Shown here: one piece after another, positions 48,256 through 59,690 of the stretch
Numbering within the stretch: the stretch's first letter is position 1
How the letters are laid out: the number at the start of each line of letters is the position of its first letter
Source of the DNA: Isoetes taiwanensis
Taxonomy: Eukaryota > Streptophyta > Lycopodiopsida > Isoetales > Isoetaceae
DNA length: 64,000 nt
Assembly (NCBI GenBank): GCA_021234155.1
Contig: JAJEKV010000002.1
Span: 11,954,725 to 12,018,724 of the forward strand
Direction of reading: 5' to 3'
Program-made: the position numbers and the translations under genes
Notes under the pieces: model-generated
The model's database searches: none
The model's input: the letters and a program-made list of their open reading frames with translations, nothing else
Told to the model about the DNA's origin: nothing

Positions 48256-49230
48256 TCTATATTCTATATATAATAATAAAGGAGTTTTGTGATAGTCTGT
48301 GCGCAATCTTGCGCGTTGAATTTTTTTAAATTATTTTTATCCCTTCGATCTATCTGTGGAAGGACGCAAGGACGCAACGGTTTTTCTCCATCTTCGTCTC
48401 CACGATACTGCTTTGGTCTCCTACTCCCTGCTGTAGACCATCCTTCTGGTTTTCTGCCATTTTTAGGTTTTAGCCTTCTTTGGTTCGCTTTGGGTCGCCC
48501 CAAATTATCCTGCGTCACTTCCGCCTTGTTTGCACAGTTCTTCGTGGTTTTTCCCTTTAGGCATTCAAGTGTTACCTTGGGTTTTCTTTGTTTCGGCTAT
48601 TTTTGTCAAGGATCATTTGTTTATAATCCCCCGAGGTGTGCTTTTCGGTGATCATCTATCGATTTGGCGATCCCGGATTTGTCCCCGTTGTTGTTTGGTC
48701 CTTCTTCACTTCTTTTTGCAATGAAGGTTTCAAGTGTTTCCTATTAATCGACAAAGATATCTTAATTAGGGATATAACTCAAAGTTCTCGCTATATATCT
48801 TGAAGTTTTATATTCTCGAAGTTATTCTTGCAATTATATCTTCCTTGGATTCTTTGTTTTTTGACGGATGTTTGCAGCTTTTGCATCTTGAAATCGCTCC
48901 GTTGCAACCATCCGGCTTCAGTCGATTACAAGTTTTGTAGTTTTCCTTCTACCTTCTTCATTCCGGTGTTGTCGTTTTCTTCCTCTGCACGCTCTCTCGC
49001 TTGAGGCATTATTTAGGGGTTTTCTTTTTGCAAGTCTCTTTCCGCTCCGCTAATTTGGTATTTGCTCTTCAACTCGGTTGCTCTCATAATCGGTGGCTGG
49101 GAAGCTAGACCACGGGGAGGCCCTTTTGTTTGTCCACTTTGGGTTTCTTGTGGCGGTGAAGGAATTTTTACTTATTGGTCCGAAGTTTTGATGGAAGTGA
49201 AGGGGCTTCTTACATAGAAGCCCAACATCC

Positions 49231-50319
49231 TTTCCTTTCCTCTGTTTGCATTCTTGTGGAAGTTTTAAAAGCTTGAGCAGCTCTATTCATCCGGGATCTG
49301 CAATTCAGTTTATCTTTGTCAAAGATATATTGAAGCTTATTGTCCAATGGGAAAGGGAGACACGGAGAGGAGCTAAAAGATGAATCCGGACATTGGCGTG
49401 GTCCGCGAGATGATTGTGTGACCTAGATGACTTACAAACTCGATCTTCTTCGGGTTTGGCAAGAACGTGAAGAACTTATCATTTATATGCCGGTGAAGAT
49501 CTTATCTTTTAATTGCTGGTATATTGCTCATATTCTTCTTACGCCGGTTCTAATGCGAGGAGGTATGGTTTATTTATCCTGCAATAAAGATGATTAATAG
49601 TTTAGGACTTTCAAGTTCTTATTCATGCATGCAAATGCTGTGGATCGTTTTGAGCCATTGAACTGGTCACGGTTATGTTTATATCCTTGCACTTTGAGAT
49701 GTCATCCATTATAGAAGGTTGGGTTGTCCACTGCATTTTCACGAAACAACAAATTGCCATATCTCTCTTCTATCTTTTGTTATCTTCTTGCATCTCTACT
49801 TGCCAAAACCCATGCTTTGAATGTTGGCCACTCAATACAGATTGAAATATGTGTTGAAACTACAAGATGGAGCAGAGTATTTTTGCCTGCAATCACCATG
49901 CATGTCTGAAGCCTCAGCGAGTATGGCATAACAAGACGGCATTTAGAACATGGCGAGTATGCCGTTTTTTCAGACTTTTAGAGCTTCGTTTGTCAATTAA
50001 AATATAAGCTTTGTTTGTAGTCAGGATATCCAATCTGAAACAAACAAAATTATTGCTTTACTGAATTTTTGTCCTTCCTCAAAGCATCTGTCTTTTTTCC
50101 ATTCAAGGGTCAGGACCTTTTTTCTTTTCACATCTTTCCACTCATATTAGCTATCTCTATTGCAGATGTTACACTTCATTGGGTCTATAACGGGCACTAT
50201 CAAGGGCATGCTATTCCGAGGCTCCGAAGGAAACCATCTTGATCTGCCAACATTGTGTAATGTGGGAATGAGGTTTTGCTTATCATTCTTGACATCAGTA
50301 ATATTTTGAGCTCTTCAAA
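49231..50319. other. Helitron interior without recognisable gene
   Basis: Mixed sequence. A possible exon-like AG acceptor precedes ATGTTACACTTCATTGGG at 50165, but no family match is evident. Confidence 0.35.
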
Positions 50320-50500
50320 TTGGTTCATTCACCTTCTTTGAGATCAGTAGCCCAAATCTGTGCACCATACAAAGTGGCTGGTTTAACCAAAGTATTGAAC
50401 AAAGGGAGTTTAGTATTTACATCATAACATTTGGAAGCATTGTCTCTCCTCTCAATGCCCCTGAATCGATTCGCCTTTTAGGTCCCCACATTCCTTTGTT
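50320..50500 (-). pseudogene. Non-LTR retrotransposon (LINE) fragment
   Basis: On the minus strand, ASKCYDVNTKLPLFNTLVKP and ATLYGAQIWATDLKE resemble the segment just after the RT domain of LINEs (consensus LFxxLVxPVxLYGxEVWG). It is only about 50 codons long and lies inside the Helitron. It was either captured or inserted there. Confidence 0.5.
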
Positions 50501-50902
50501 GTTCCTTTGTTCAGTTTCTTAATGGCCCTTTGGATGAACAGTATAAAGAAAGATGAGGAATCTCGCCTTTCACCAACTATTTTTCCTCCACCATTCTTTT
50601 GCTTGGAGACATCCAAAGGAGAGGTGGTCATAAGACTTCTAAACCTGGAGAAGGAACTATAGTACTCCCTCTGTTTGTCAGCAAATTTTTAAATCAGCAG
50701 TCATCAAGGAAGATAAACTGCATCTGCATCAAAATTTGGCATTTTTTCATCCAATTTCAACCACCTCCACTCAAGGGTCTGTCTTTCTCCAAATTTGGAA
50801 GGTCAGAGAACAGGAGAAAGAGAGAAAGAGACTTGATGTAAAACCAAAGAAAGCTCACTAGATCTGGAAAAGACAATGGGTATCCGATTTATGGCTACAT
50901 AT

Positions 50903-51080
<178 letters not shown>

Positions 51081-51380
51081 GTAACTTAAGGTTTCTAAGT
51101 GAAGATGATGCCTTTATGTCTTTAAAAGGATATTTTGAACAATGCATCTTTAACAAGTACGGGGACCTGCATAAGATTTCAGTTTAAAAAAAGCGACATA
51201 ATTTCCACTTGGTAGGACATTTCATTTAAGCTTATGAACCGAGGGATGGCATGTGCGCGAGTTTTTGTGGTCCGACATCTTATTACGTGTTTCCAATTCC
51301 TTAAAGAGGGAGGTTTGCTTTGTAATGTTAGGTGGATCAATCTTCTCTCGATGTTATGAACCATGAAAGGCAAGGTCCCG

Positions 51381-52372
51381 ATGAAAATGGGTTTCTTTGG
51401 GATATGGAGAATTGTTCTTGTAAAAACTTTGCCTTTACAATTACTTTTTAGGCGCTGGGCAAAGTTCTGAAGTTCTTAGCTCATCGTTTATTTCCTTCTG
51501 CTAGGTACTGACAAACTCCTTTGTATAGGAAGTATCTATCAAATGAATGCAGGCCAGGTTTATGCACTTTGCACTATGCTGTATGTTTAGAGGCGTAAAA
51601 CTTAGCCATATGGCACATGTGCATGACTTGAAAACCCTACGTTAAAATGCTTGAAAGACATAATATGGTTTTCCAGTTTTTGTGTTTACTTTGGATTTAT
51701 GCACTCTTCAAATAAAATTTTTGAGATCTGGCTAACCTGCTTTCGATTTAGCTGTGTATTCAATTTGGCTAGACAAGAAGTCCGTTTGCAGAGTGACCCA
51801 ATTTCTATTCGTGAATATTTTTTATGGCATGGAGGTTATGAATATGCTATTTCAAATAACTATGACCGGCACTGTGTGTGGGATGAAGTTCAGCAAAACA
51901 AAAGGTTAAACAAATATAATCACTTTCTAATTGACCATCAGTTCCTATACTACCAGAGGGATGGCCTGGTGAAGTTCAACCAATCTTATCCACATCGTCT
52001 TCTTCCAAGTTGTAAGCATGCAGTGCACATGGCAATTTAATTTATGCGTTGTTTGATCTTTGTTGTGAAAAGTATGAATACTTTCTCTAACTTTTTGGTT
52101 TGTACGATGTCTCTACAGATGTGCCAGAAGGGTCTTTCATTGTGAGGGCACATACACCCATGTCAAACCTTTTCTCATGCCTATGGTTTAACGAAGTTGA
52201 TCAGTTCATGCCTCGTGATCAGCTTGACGCAAATAACCTATTTGATATTAGTGTTTGGCCATCCGCTAATTATTGCAATTTACTTTACACCATAGGATTG
52301 CGAGCATAAAACTATCACCAAGCTATTTCGTCCACGTGCAAGAAGCTCTGGCCAAGAAATAGATCAAGATGT
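51381..52372 (+). pseudogene. DUF616 hexosyltransferase gene fragment (MUCI70/TOD1-like), Helitron-captured
   Basis: Ordered exon pieces with intron remnants match plant DUF616 proteins (MUCI70, TOD1), Golgi enzymes linked to pectin and cell-wall glycans. They are KMGFFGIWRIVLVKTLP (51384), GKVLKFLAHRLFPSAR ending at a GT (51452-51503), and VRLQSDPISIREYFLWHGGY with YAISNNYDRHCVWDEVQ (51778-52011, GT donor). These are followed by VPEGSFIVRAHTPMSNLFSC and LWFNEVDQFMPRDQL (after an AG at 52118), and DCEHKTITKLFRPRARSS (52297). The family's segment between RDQL and DCE is absent and replaced by unrelated codons with no donor site. A TAG and a shift occur near 51449. The start of the gene is missing. 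It is therefore a 3' fragment rather than a working gene. Confidence 0.7.
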
Positions 52373-53587
52373 ATGTCTGATTGTATCCATTGTACAGGAA
52401 ATCCAAACGCTGACATGTGCTGTAATTTAATTTATATGCAAATGTTTATGTATTATATAATGTGTGCCTTGGCACGCATTCTTAGGAATATTCTTAGATA
52501 CATGCTGAAATTTTAGAAACACAAGAAATCGTAGAAACAAATATGAAACACAATAACTTAGCCACTACAAATATCTTGGGAATGCTCTTAGAAACATGCT
52601 GAAAAATATAGAAACGCACCTTCCACGTTATGTTGAAAGGATTTTAAGTTAAGTCCTTTGGAAGGTCAGGTCCCACTGAATGACATGGTGCGTGCTCATT
52701 TCATTCATCACTCTTCACTTCCAAACACCAAATCCGCACATGCATGCGGAGAATGAAAACATAGAAATAGAGAACTAAACATAGAAACTTAACCCAATCC
52801 ATCCATCAACATGGTGCTGCTACAATCTTTGACCACAACATAATCAATTCCTTGGTTACATAAAGAATTCAAGGTGGAAGATTCTAAGCTTCATTCTTGA
52901 TCCTCACCAAACTGACCATGATGATTGTGGTGATTCCACTGTGTTGTCCCTTTCAAGGACAATATGGCAAAGTTGTCCCTAGAAACAAAGGTTCACCAAA
53001 CCATGAACGTTCAAGGGCTTGCAATTGGCGTAGTACCGATTCCACTGTCTTGCATAACTAAGGCAATACTCTGCCCCACCAATGTTAGAAATGTTACGAA
53101 CTAATGAAATTATCATCGGAGGCAAGAAATTTACATACATTTATCAAAAATTATTTTACTTATAGGCTAATGCCATGTGTCACATCATCGTCTATCCATT
53201 TTTTGTTAACTGTGCCCATGGGTTCAAATCAGACTCATGGGTTCAAACGTTTGTCCTTGTATAAGACTTCACATTTGTAGAGTTGTTAATGCAAGATATA
53301 AGCATTGCAGATTTCCAATGCAAGTTAGCACGTAACGAAATTACCACCTTCGTATGTAATATCAATAAATGGCCCTTGGTAATGTTTTTGTAAGTAATCT
53401 CTAAGATAAGTTTATGCCCTATTGAGAAAGGAAATAGAGCAAATAAGCATAGTTTAATTAAGAATAGTTTCAACACTTTTGCACCATGTAGTTTTATTTC
53501 CTACCTTTCGCATCTATACACTCCATCAATATTCTTTGCCCTTGCAACCATACCTTTAAGAACTCTAGAACTTAATCCCAAGGAAAA
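52373..53587. other. Helitron interior, right part, no gene seen
   Basis: Includes repeated words (GAAACATGCTGAAA / ACATGCTGAAATTTTAGAAA near 52500-52610). Short frames show no recognisable domain. Confidence 0.4.
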
Positions 53588-53615
53588 GCCCAGCAACGCT
53601 GGGCACTTTTTCTAG
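53588..53615 (+). other. Helitron 3' hairpin and CTAG end
   Basis: A 7-bp stem GCCCAGC/GCTGGGC with AAC loop, 7-bp spacer, then CTAG before a host T. This matches the known Helitron termination structure. Confidence 0.75.
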
Positions 53616-54840
53616 TTTAGTTATATAATATGAAATAGAGCTTCCCCCAGATGGCAAATTGTGGTTAAGTTTATGTTGTTCGGACAAATACATTGCAGTT
53701 AGAAAAGTTGTAAATTCAGGACAATAAAAACTGGACTACCTTGCATCTGTATAGTAAAGCTAGCAATCCATTTGTTAACCTGAAGAAATATGAAGGTTAT
53801 CTTCTTGCAGGAAATCTATTCTTTCTCAAGATAGCTCTATCTGAAGGAGTTGTCTACAAGTTGTGGATCTATGCGTAGATGGTTAACATGTCAAGGAGCA
53901 GCTTAGTTCAGTGAATCCTTGTTTCTCAAAGACTGAAGATGTCATAATCCAGGCATGGAAATAATCGAACTTTCCCGATTCTTCTGCTCCAACGTACACA
54001 ATATAGTCCAATAAGAATGAGACATAGGGTTGACCACGCTAAGTTTTTCTCTCCGTGGCCGATGGATCCCATCCATCTTGTTAAAGCATTTATATTAAAT
54101 GTAGATAACATCACCACTTCATGTTAAAAGTTCTGAGTAACACTTGAGATCTTATTGTACCTTCAGCCTCGTGACCTTCTAGATCTTCTCAATTTATAGT
54201 ATACGGTGAGTTTGTGCCCCATATCAGAATGACTATGTGAGAAATAAGTCAAATTTGCAAAAGCTGCATGAGCTCTACAAGTGGAAGACAAATTATTGCA
54301 ATGAGATACATGCCTTCAAATCTTATCACAATGTGCAATTAGTCGTATCTATGGGTGTCAGGTGACCATCATTTTGTCAAACAGAGGTATCTATTTATTG
54401 TTGAAGGTTAATTTCCTTATACAAGAAGGATGTTTCACATTCTATAGGATGATATTTATTCTCAATCAACAGGTTACATTAACACGTACAACAAGAAAGG
54501 TTATGAAATGACTGTTTGTACAAATATCTAGAAAGGCTTGTTAGTCCTGTGCCTCCTGGTACAGGACTATTCATGCATACGTCAGACCAGGTCAAACTCA
54601 AAGATCCTCAGTCAACCACGGGTCAGACATCCAAGCCTCCGCAGAAGACTAAGCAGCAGGCCACGCAGTCAAAGCCTTTGGCTGTCAACAAGAGGCGCCG
54701 CTCAGACAAGTGACGGCCCGTCACCGCCCGCGTCAGCGTCAGCGTGATTCTAGGCACTTCAAGAGGCACCGCCAACATTCCTGCAAATCAGGCCTCCTTC
54801 CAGGAGTCGGCACCGAGATCAGTCAGAGTGTCTATATTGG
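53616..54840. other. Spacer, no gene seen
   Basis: AT-rich. A 65-codon plus-strand frame at 54516-54713 (with QTSKPPQKTKQQATQSKPLA, then NKRRRSDK and stop) is Lys/Gln/Pro-rich and could be the tail of a coding sequence. No family is evident. Confidence 0.35.
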
Positions 54841-55140
54841 GCCCAAGGCCATTGTACTATATATATGAGTAGAGTTAGCTCATAAGTTTTTTAGATGAGT
54901 TTTGAGTCTTGTCTCCTTCAGTTTTCTCTCTATTGCGAGAGCTCATGTATTTTTATCATTGATATCAAGGAAGCTTATCATCTTTCTCTCATTTGTTCTG
55001 TTCTCTTCTTTTTCTTCTCTTTCAGCAAATCCCGCGTGACATAGTCCCCCGGACTCTCCTGTTAGATCCACGGGTCCTCACAGAGGGCTGTCTTCCAGGA
55101 GTTCCCGAACCCAGACCCCAAACAAGGCTAATGACATAGG
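54841..55140 (+). repeat. LTR-like sequence (possible solo or partial LTR)
   Basis: TATTGGGCCCAAGGCC is followed by a TATA box (ACTATATATATGAG, 54858), a pyrimidine-rich downstream part, and TTTTATCATTGATATCAAGG (54952) of the kind seen in plant LTR leaders. Exact ends and a matching partner are not found. Confidence 0.35.
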
Positions 55141-55410
55141 AAAGAACATATGCATTCTATCAGGTTCAGTTCAGGTGACATGGTTGCATTTCCTCTGTCT
55201 AGACCTCCTTAATGCATAGAATCTCTTGGCTCCATCCATGAGGATCGCAGCCACCTTCTCAAATACAGGTAATGCTTGTGAAAACATATATATTTTATTT
55301 CTTATATCTTAACAACTATCCTTTAGGTAAACTTAATTGCTTTTTCAATTTTAATTCCTCAATGTAAACATTACTCTGGATTCACCATAATATGAATTAT
55401 AGTCTGCTCA

Positions 55411-55477
55411 TGTGATAAAAGCATATGCAACAACAAAGGAGGAGTTGAGGGAACTATACAACTGTTGTCAAGATGTG
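55411..55477 (+). pseudogene. Left half of a coding-like exon split by an LTR element
   Basis: The frame AYATTKEELRELYNCCQD runs into the LTR element at its target duplication ATGTG. Joined to 58632 the frame stays open (VFKKVIAEEW...). I do not recognise the protein. Acidic/basic alternation suggests a helical segment. Confidence 0.4.
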
Positions 55478-56231
55478 TGATACGAATGAAGATATAGCAA
55501 TGAAGTAAAATCCCAGTTTATATTCAACACTGATGCAAAGAGTAAACAAGAAAGATCAAGATTCTATTAATCAGAGATAAACAACCGGCACAAAGCCTGG
55601 ACAACTGATAGGAGCACACTTTCAAACCACCCAACCGGGCCCAAGCACAAGAATTTGTTATCTTGTGTGCAACAAAGATCCAATGTCCCCTGAAGCAGCA
55701 ACTCTGCCTGGGAATTCGTTCTGGCAGCAGTGGCTATGGCAAGGTTTCCAGAAGGCTTTGGCGGGAATACAAGTTCAGAGCAGGGGTCGATGCTACAATC
55801 AGAGGCAGTAGTCTGAGCTAGGCTGGGATCAGATGGATTCAATGCAGGATTTCACATCTCTTTATACAGATTGATGGACGGTTCTTTTTCCCCTTTTAAC
55901 AGATTTAGTTCATGAAAAGGCAGCCAAGAATAGGTAGGATAATTTCGGTTGCAGATTTGCATTTTTCTATTTGGCTCATCCCTTTTCCCAGCACGTTCAA
56001 GGAATCCGGTAGCCTATGTGGTGGAGACGATCTGTTTAGAACAGTTCCGGATCAAGTCCGGGAGGTTTTAGGCTATAACTCGTGACTGCCATTTCGACCG
56101 CCGTTATCAGCCAGTTCACAACAATTTAGTAACAAAGATATTTTGGTCAATTTATTATTTCTTTCCATAAGCCATGCCCATGCCATCGGATCCTTGTGCC
56201 TTGAACCTCTCCCCCGAGCCGCTCCATATCA
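55478..56231 (-). repeat. 3' LTR (in element orientation)
   Basis: 754 bp, starting TGATACG and ending CATATCA on the plus strand. Nearly identical to 57878-58631. Confidence 0.92.
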
Positions 56232-56252
56232 GGTCCTTCCCTTCTTTCAGTC
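56232..56252 (-). other. Polypurine tract
   Basis: The minus strand reads GAAAGAAGGGAAGGACC directly before the 3' LTR. This is the expected position and composition for plus-strand DNA priming. Confidence 0.65.
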
Positions 56253-56641
56253 TATCGACCCCGATCGCTCTATAACCCTGAAAGAAAATCCATCAAAACT
56301 CTTGTCATGAAAAAAGATGTGTTGGTCCTTCCCTTCTTAAGGCCAATCTCTTTTCCCTGGGAATGTTCTTTTTCTGATCCTCCAAGGCAGGGTCCGCGCT
56401 TGGACAGAAAAATCTCCATGCTGATCCTTCAAGTAGGCGTCCCTCACCTGAACAGTCATGGCATTCCCAGCCCTTTCTGATATTCCAAGTAGGTTCCCCC
56501 CCCCTACTCGAGCAGAAAGTAAATCCCTTTCTAACAAGAAAGATAGTTTCCTTCCACTAGGAAGCAATAAAAATTTCATTTTATTCAAAAAATCTCATAC
56601 ATTCAAATAACTATGCATAACCTACTAAAACTCAAACCAAA

Positions 56642-57836
56642 CTAAGATAAATGACCGATAGTTAATCGGCTTCTTTCAAACTCCCTGACTGCAGCTTTGT
56701 CAGCTTTCCCATGAGAACTGTCAGATGTTTCTGCAATAGTATGCATTAACACTTTTCCTTTGTCTTCCTTGCTCCTGGGAACTTCAATTTCAGTTTGAGG
56801 CTTGTTTGTAGGTGTCTGCCTTTTTGGGCAAGAAGCTTTGAAGTGAGGTCCACCACATATATAACAACCTCTTTCCGGTGCATTTGCCCATTCCTGAGTC
56901 ATACGCTGTTCTGGACCCCTGTTCATGTTATTCGAGTCTCTACGATCATCGTTGAATCTAACTCTTTTTGCTCCATTATTGCTCGCCTTACCCGTGTCAA
57001 GCTTGCCATTATTTTCCCGGGGGTAACCTTCCCATATGTCATATTTGGCTCCCTTGGGATTAAACTTTCTTTCTGCGGCTTCGGCTTTCCGTACCGCCTC
57101 ATCCAGTGTTTGGGGTTCAATGAGCCTGAGTTCTGTATACAACTCATCCCTTAACCCAGAAATATATTTCCTTGTTAACTCTTTATCACTGAGACCTTCC
57201 ATTTGAACCGACAAATGGTTAATTTTGCTTGTGTACTAATAAACAGACTCTCGTTCTCCTTGTGTGAATATATCCCATTCCCTTCGGAGGTCTACAAAGT
57301 AGCTTGCAGGTAAATTATGGCTTTCGAAGGCTCTTCTAAATTCGTGCCATGTTTTAATCACTGGGGCCATTCTTTTCCTTCCCTGCCACCAAATTCGGGC
57401 TACATCGGTAAGATATTTATCCATTGCCTGAAGTTTACGCAGAACTCGCTGGCTCCAACTCGCAAAAAAAACTTTCCCATGCAGCTAAGAATCCCATGAC
57501 TGTAGGGGGACTCCTTTTTTCCCCTGAGAAAGTCGGCATGCCCTCCACTTTCTGCAGCCATTTAATCCTGGCAGAAGCATTAACTGGATTAGGAGAATTT
57601 GGCGGGGAATTTGGCGGCGGTGGATTAACAGGTGGAGGTTGATTTGGAAGTGGAGGCTGGGAATTGCTAGGTAAGAATCCGTAAAGCAAAGCTATTTGCT
57701 CCAACTTGGTTTGATAATCTTGCTCAGATGTAAGCGGTGGCAAAGCAATTTGATTAGCAATTTGCTTGGCTATAAAATCCGCAGTTCTTAATGCCTGCTG
57801 GTATTGTTGATCAGAGATATTAAAGCGGTTGGCCAT
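56642..57836 (-). CDS. Gag polyprotein of the LTR element (Ty3/Gypsy-like, interrupted)
   Basis: The gene starts at the ATG at 57836 (MANRFNISDQQYQQALRTAD). A Pro/Asn-rich linker (PPPVNPPPPNSPPNSP) follows, then KWLQKVEGMPTFSG. The retrotransposon Gag core is RIWWQGRKRMAPVIKTWHEF, RRAFESHNLPASYFVDLRRE and WDIFTQGERESVY, then in the same frame YTSKINHLSVQMEGLSDKEL. A zinc knuckle CYICGGPHFKASC (~56870) lies near the C-terminus. The protein packages element RNA in cytoplasmic particles. A one-base shift near 57435 and a TAG at 57236, where the family pattern (QGxxSVxxYxxxF) would accept Gln, interrupt the frame. Both could be sequence errors or 5mC decay. Confidence 0.85.
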
Positions 57837-57863
57837 TGCACAGGATATGGAAATAGAATCTAG

Positions 57864-57875
57864 GCTCTGATACCA
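57864..57875 (-). other. Primer-binding site for initiator-Met tRNA
   Basis: TGGTATCAGAGC on the minus strand, 2 nt from the 5' LTR, is the classic plant initiator-tRNA-Met complement. Confidence 0.92.
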
Positions 57876-57877
57876 CT

Positions 57878-58631
57878 TGATACGAATGAAGATATAGCAA
57901 CGAAGTAAAATCCCAGTTTATATTCAACACTGATGCAAAGAGTAAACAAGAAAGATCAAGATTCTATTAATCAGAGATAAACAACCGGCACAAAGCCTGG
58001 ACAACTGATAGGAGCACACTTTCAAACCACCCAACCGGGCCCAAGCACAAGAATTCGTTATCTTGTGTGCAACAAAGATCCAATGTCCCCTGAAGCAGCA
58101 AGTCTGCCTGGGAATTCATTCTGGCAGCAGTGGCTATGGCAAGGTTTCCAGAAGGCTTTGGCTGGAATACAAGTTCAGAGCAGGGGTCGATGCTACAATC
58201 AGAGGCGGTAGTCTGAGCTAGGCTGGGATCAGATGGATTCAATGCAGGATTTCACATCTCTTTATACAGATTGATGGACGGTCCTTTTTCCCCTTTTAAC
58301 AGATTTAGTTCATGAAAAGGCAGCCAAGAATAGGTAGGATAATTTCGGTTGCAGATTTGCATTTTTCTATTTGGCTCATCCCTTTTCCCAGCACGTTCAA
58401 GGAATCCGGTAGCCTATGTGGTGGAGACGATCTGTTTAGAACAGTTCCGGATCAAGTCCGGGAGGTTTTAGGCCGTAACTCGTGACTGCCATTTCGACCG
58501 CCGTTATCAGCCAGTTCACAACAATTTAGTAACAAAGATATTTTGGTCAATTTATTATTTCTTTCCATAAGCCATGTCCATGCCATTGGATCCTTGTGCC
58601 TTGAACCTCTCCCCCGAGCCGCTCCGTATCA
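57878..58631 (-). repeat. 5' LTR (in element orientation)
   Basis: 754 bp, ends TGATACG...CGTATCA, followed by the ATGTG target duplication. Confidence 0.92.
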
Positions 58632-59398
58632 ATGTGTTTAAGAAAGTGATAGCTGAAGAGTGGAAAGCTTGCAAGAAAGCACAGTGCAGGATTTTAGACT
58701 TCTACAAACCCTAGCTAGACTGAAGACTCTAAAATTTTTAGTCTCACCATCTTACTTCACTTTCCTGCTGTTTATAGTCTTTTCACCTGCATTAATCCCA
58801 AGGCCAGCCATCAATAATTTTTCACATACATATTCTAACTAGAGTTTTAACCTTTAGCATCAACAAACACATTGCTTTGCCTATTACAGGTATAACAATG
58901 GCAGTTTTTAAATGAAGTGTGGAGATAGAACATATGGCATAATGGCAAAGAGGATCAAAAGAATTAGAAGTTGATGCTTTTTGTGATTATAAGGCTATTG
59001 CAGTGCATATGACTTTGTCTTGTAGTCTATATAATTACATAATTCAATTCTTATACTTCAAATCCTAGACTTGGTTGACATTTGCTTTTATCTTTTTCTA
59101 TGCAAGTATCTAGTGGGAAATATCTGAAGATCGTATTTAACAAGCTTTTCAAATTCATGGATGAAGACGGTATATATCCAAACTTTTCTCGTCTCCTTAC
59201 CATATATCTAAATTTTTCTCATCTCCTTTGTAATGATTAGCTCGAACATGTTTACAGTATTGTAATGGTCCTTATTCTCATGTAGGTGATGCAAAAGTAT
59301 GTCAAATTAAAAATTTGGCCATGATTGCTGGCATTCATCAGGCTGACATTTCAAAGCATACTAAACAAGTTTCTGATAAGTTGGATCAGCTATTTTGA
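58632..59398 (+). pseudogene. Right half of the split exon and downstream exons of an unknown gene
   Basis: 58632-58714 continues the frame from 55477 (VFKKVIAEEWKACKKAQC, RILDFYKP, TAG). Further right, SGKYLKIVFNKLFKFMDED ends at a GT (59169/59170). It joins in frame after an AG at 59285 to GDAKVCQIKNLAMIAG, IHQADISKHTKQVSDKLDQL and a TGA at 59396-59398. The clean junction supports a real multi-exon gene, but I cannot name it. The LTR insertion would disrupt it unless it is spliced out. Confidence 0.4.
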
Positions 59399-59484
59399 GC
59401 CCAGATATGTAATTGAGTAGATTGAAGCACATCTAATAAGTAGATATGCAACTTCTATTATAATCCGTTCATACGTTACGAAGC

Positions 59485-59690
59485 ATATAGAAAGAGAGAA
59501 TTCACATTGAATTAGCTGAGAAATTAGTTCCTCCTACAATCTCTCAAGTACATGTTGCTCCAACATCAATTAAAATCTCAAAGCATGTAAAAAGAGATAA
59601 CTCAACTTGAATCAGCTGAGAAATTAGCTCCTGAGAGCTCCCAAGTAAATGTTGCACAACATCAATTAAAATCTATAAATATAGTGAACA
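59485..59690. repeat. Diverged ~105-bp tandem duplication
   Basis: GAAGCATATAGAAAGAGAGA...AGCTGAGAAATTAG...CAACATCAATTAAAATCT is followed by a second copy (AAAGCATGTAAAAAGAGATA...). Confidence 0.65.

Larger units (their letters stand above)
55478..58631 (-). mobile_element. Gag-only LTR retrotransposon (TR-GAG type), complete ends
   Basis: Two 754-bp LTRs (55478-56231 and 57878-58631) differ at about 12 positions, almost all transitions. Both have 7-bp terminal inverted repeats TGATACG/CGTATCA (the left LTR's inner end has a change). The primer-binding site TGGTATCAGAGC (complement of 57864-57875) lies 2 nt inside the right LTR, so the element runs on the minus strand. A purine tract abuts the other LTR. 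The target duplication ATGTG occurs at 55473-55477 and 58632-58636. The 1.65-kb interior encodes only Gag, so protease, RT and integrase must come from a partner. About 1.6% LTR divergence implies a fairly recent insertion. Confidence 0.92.
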
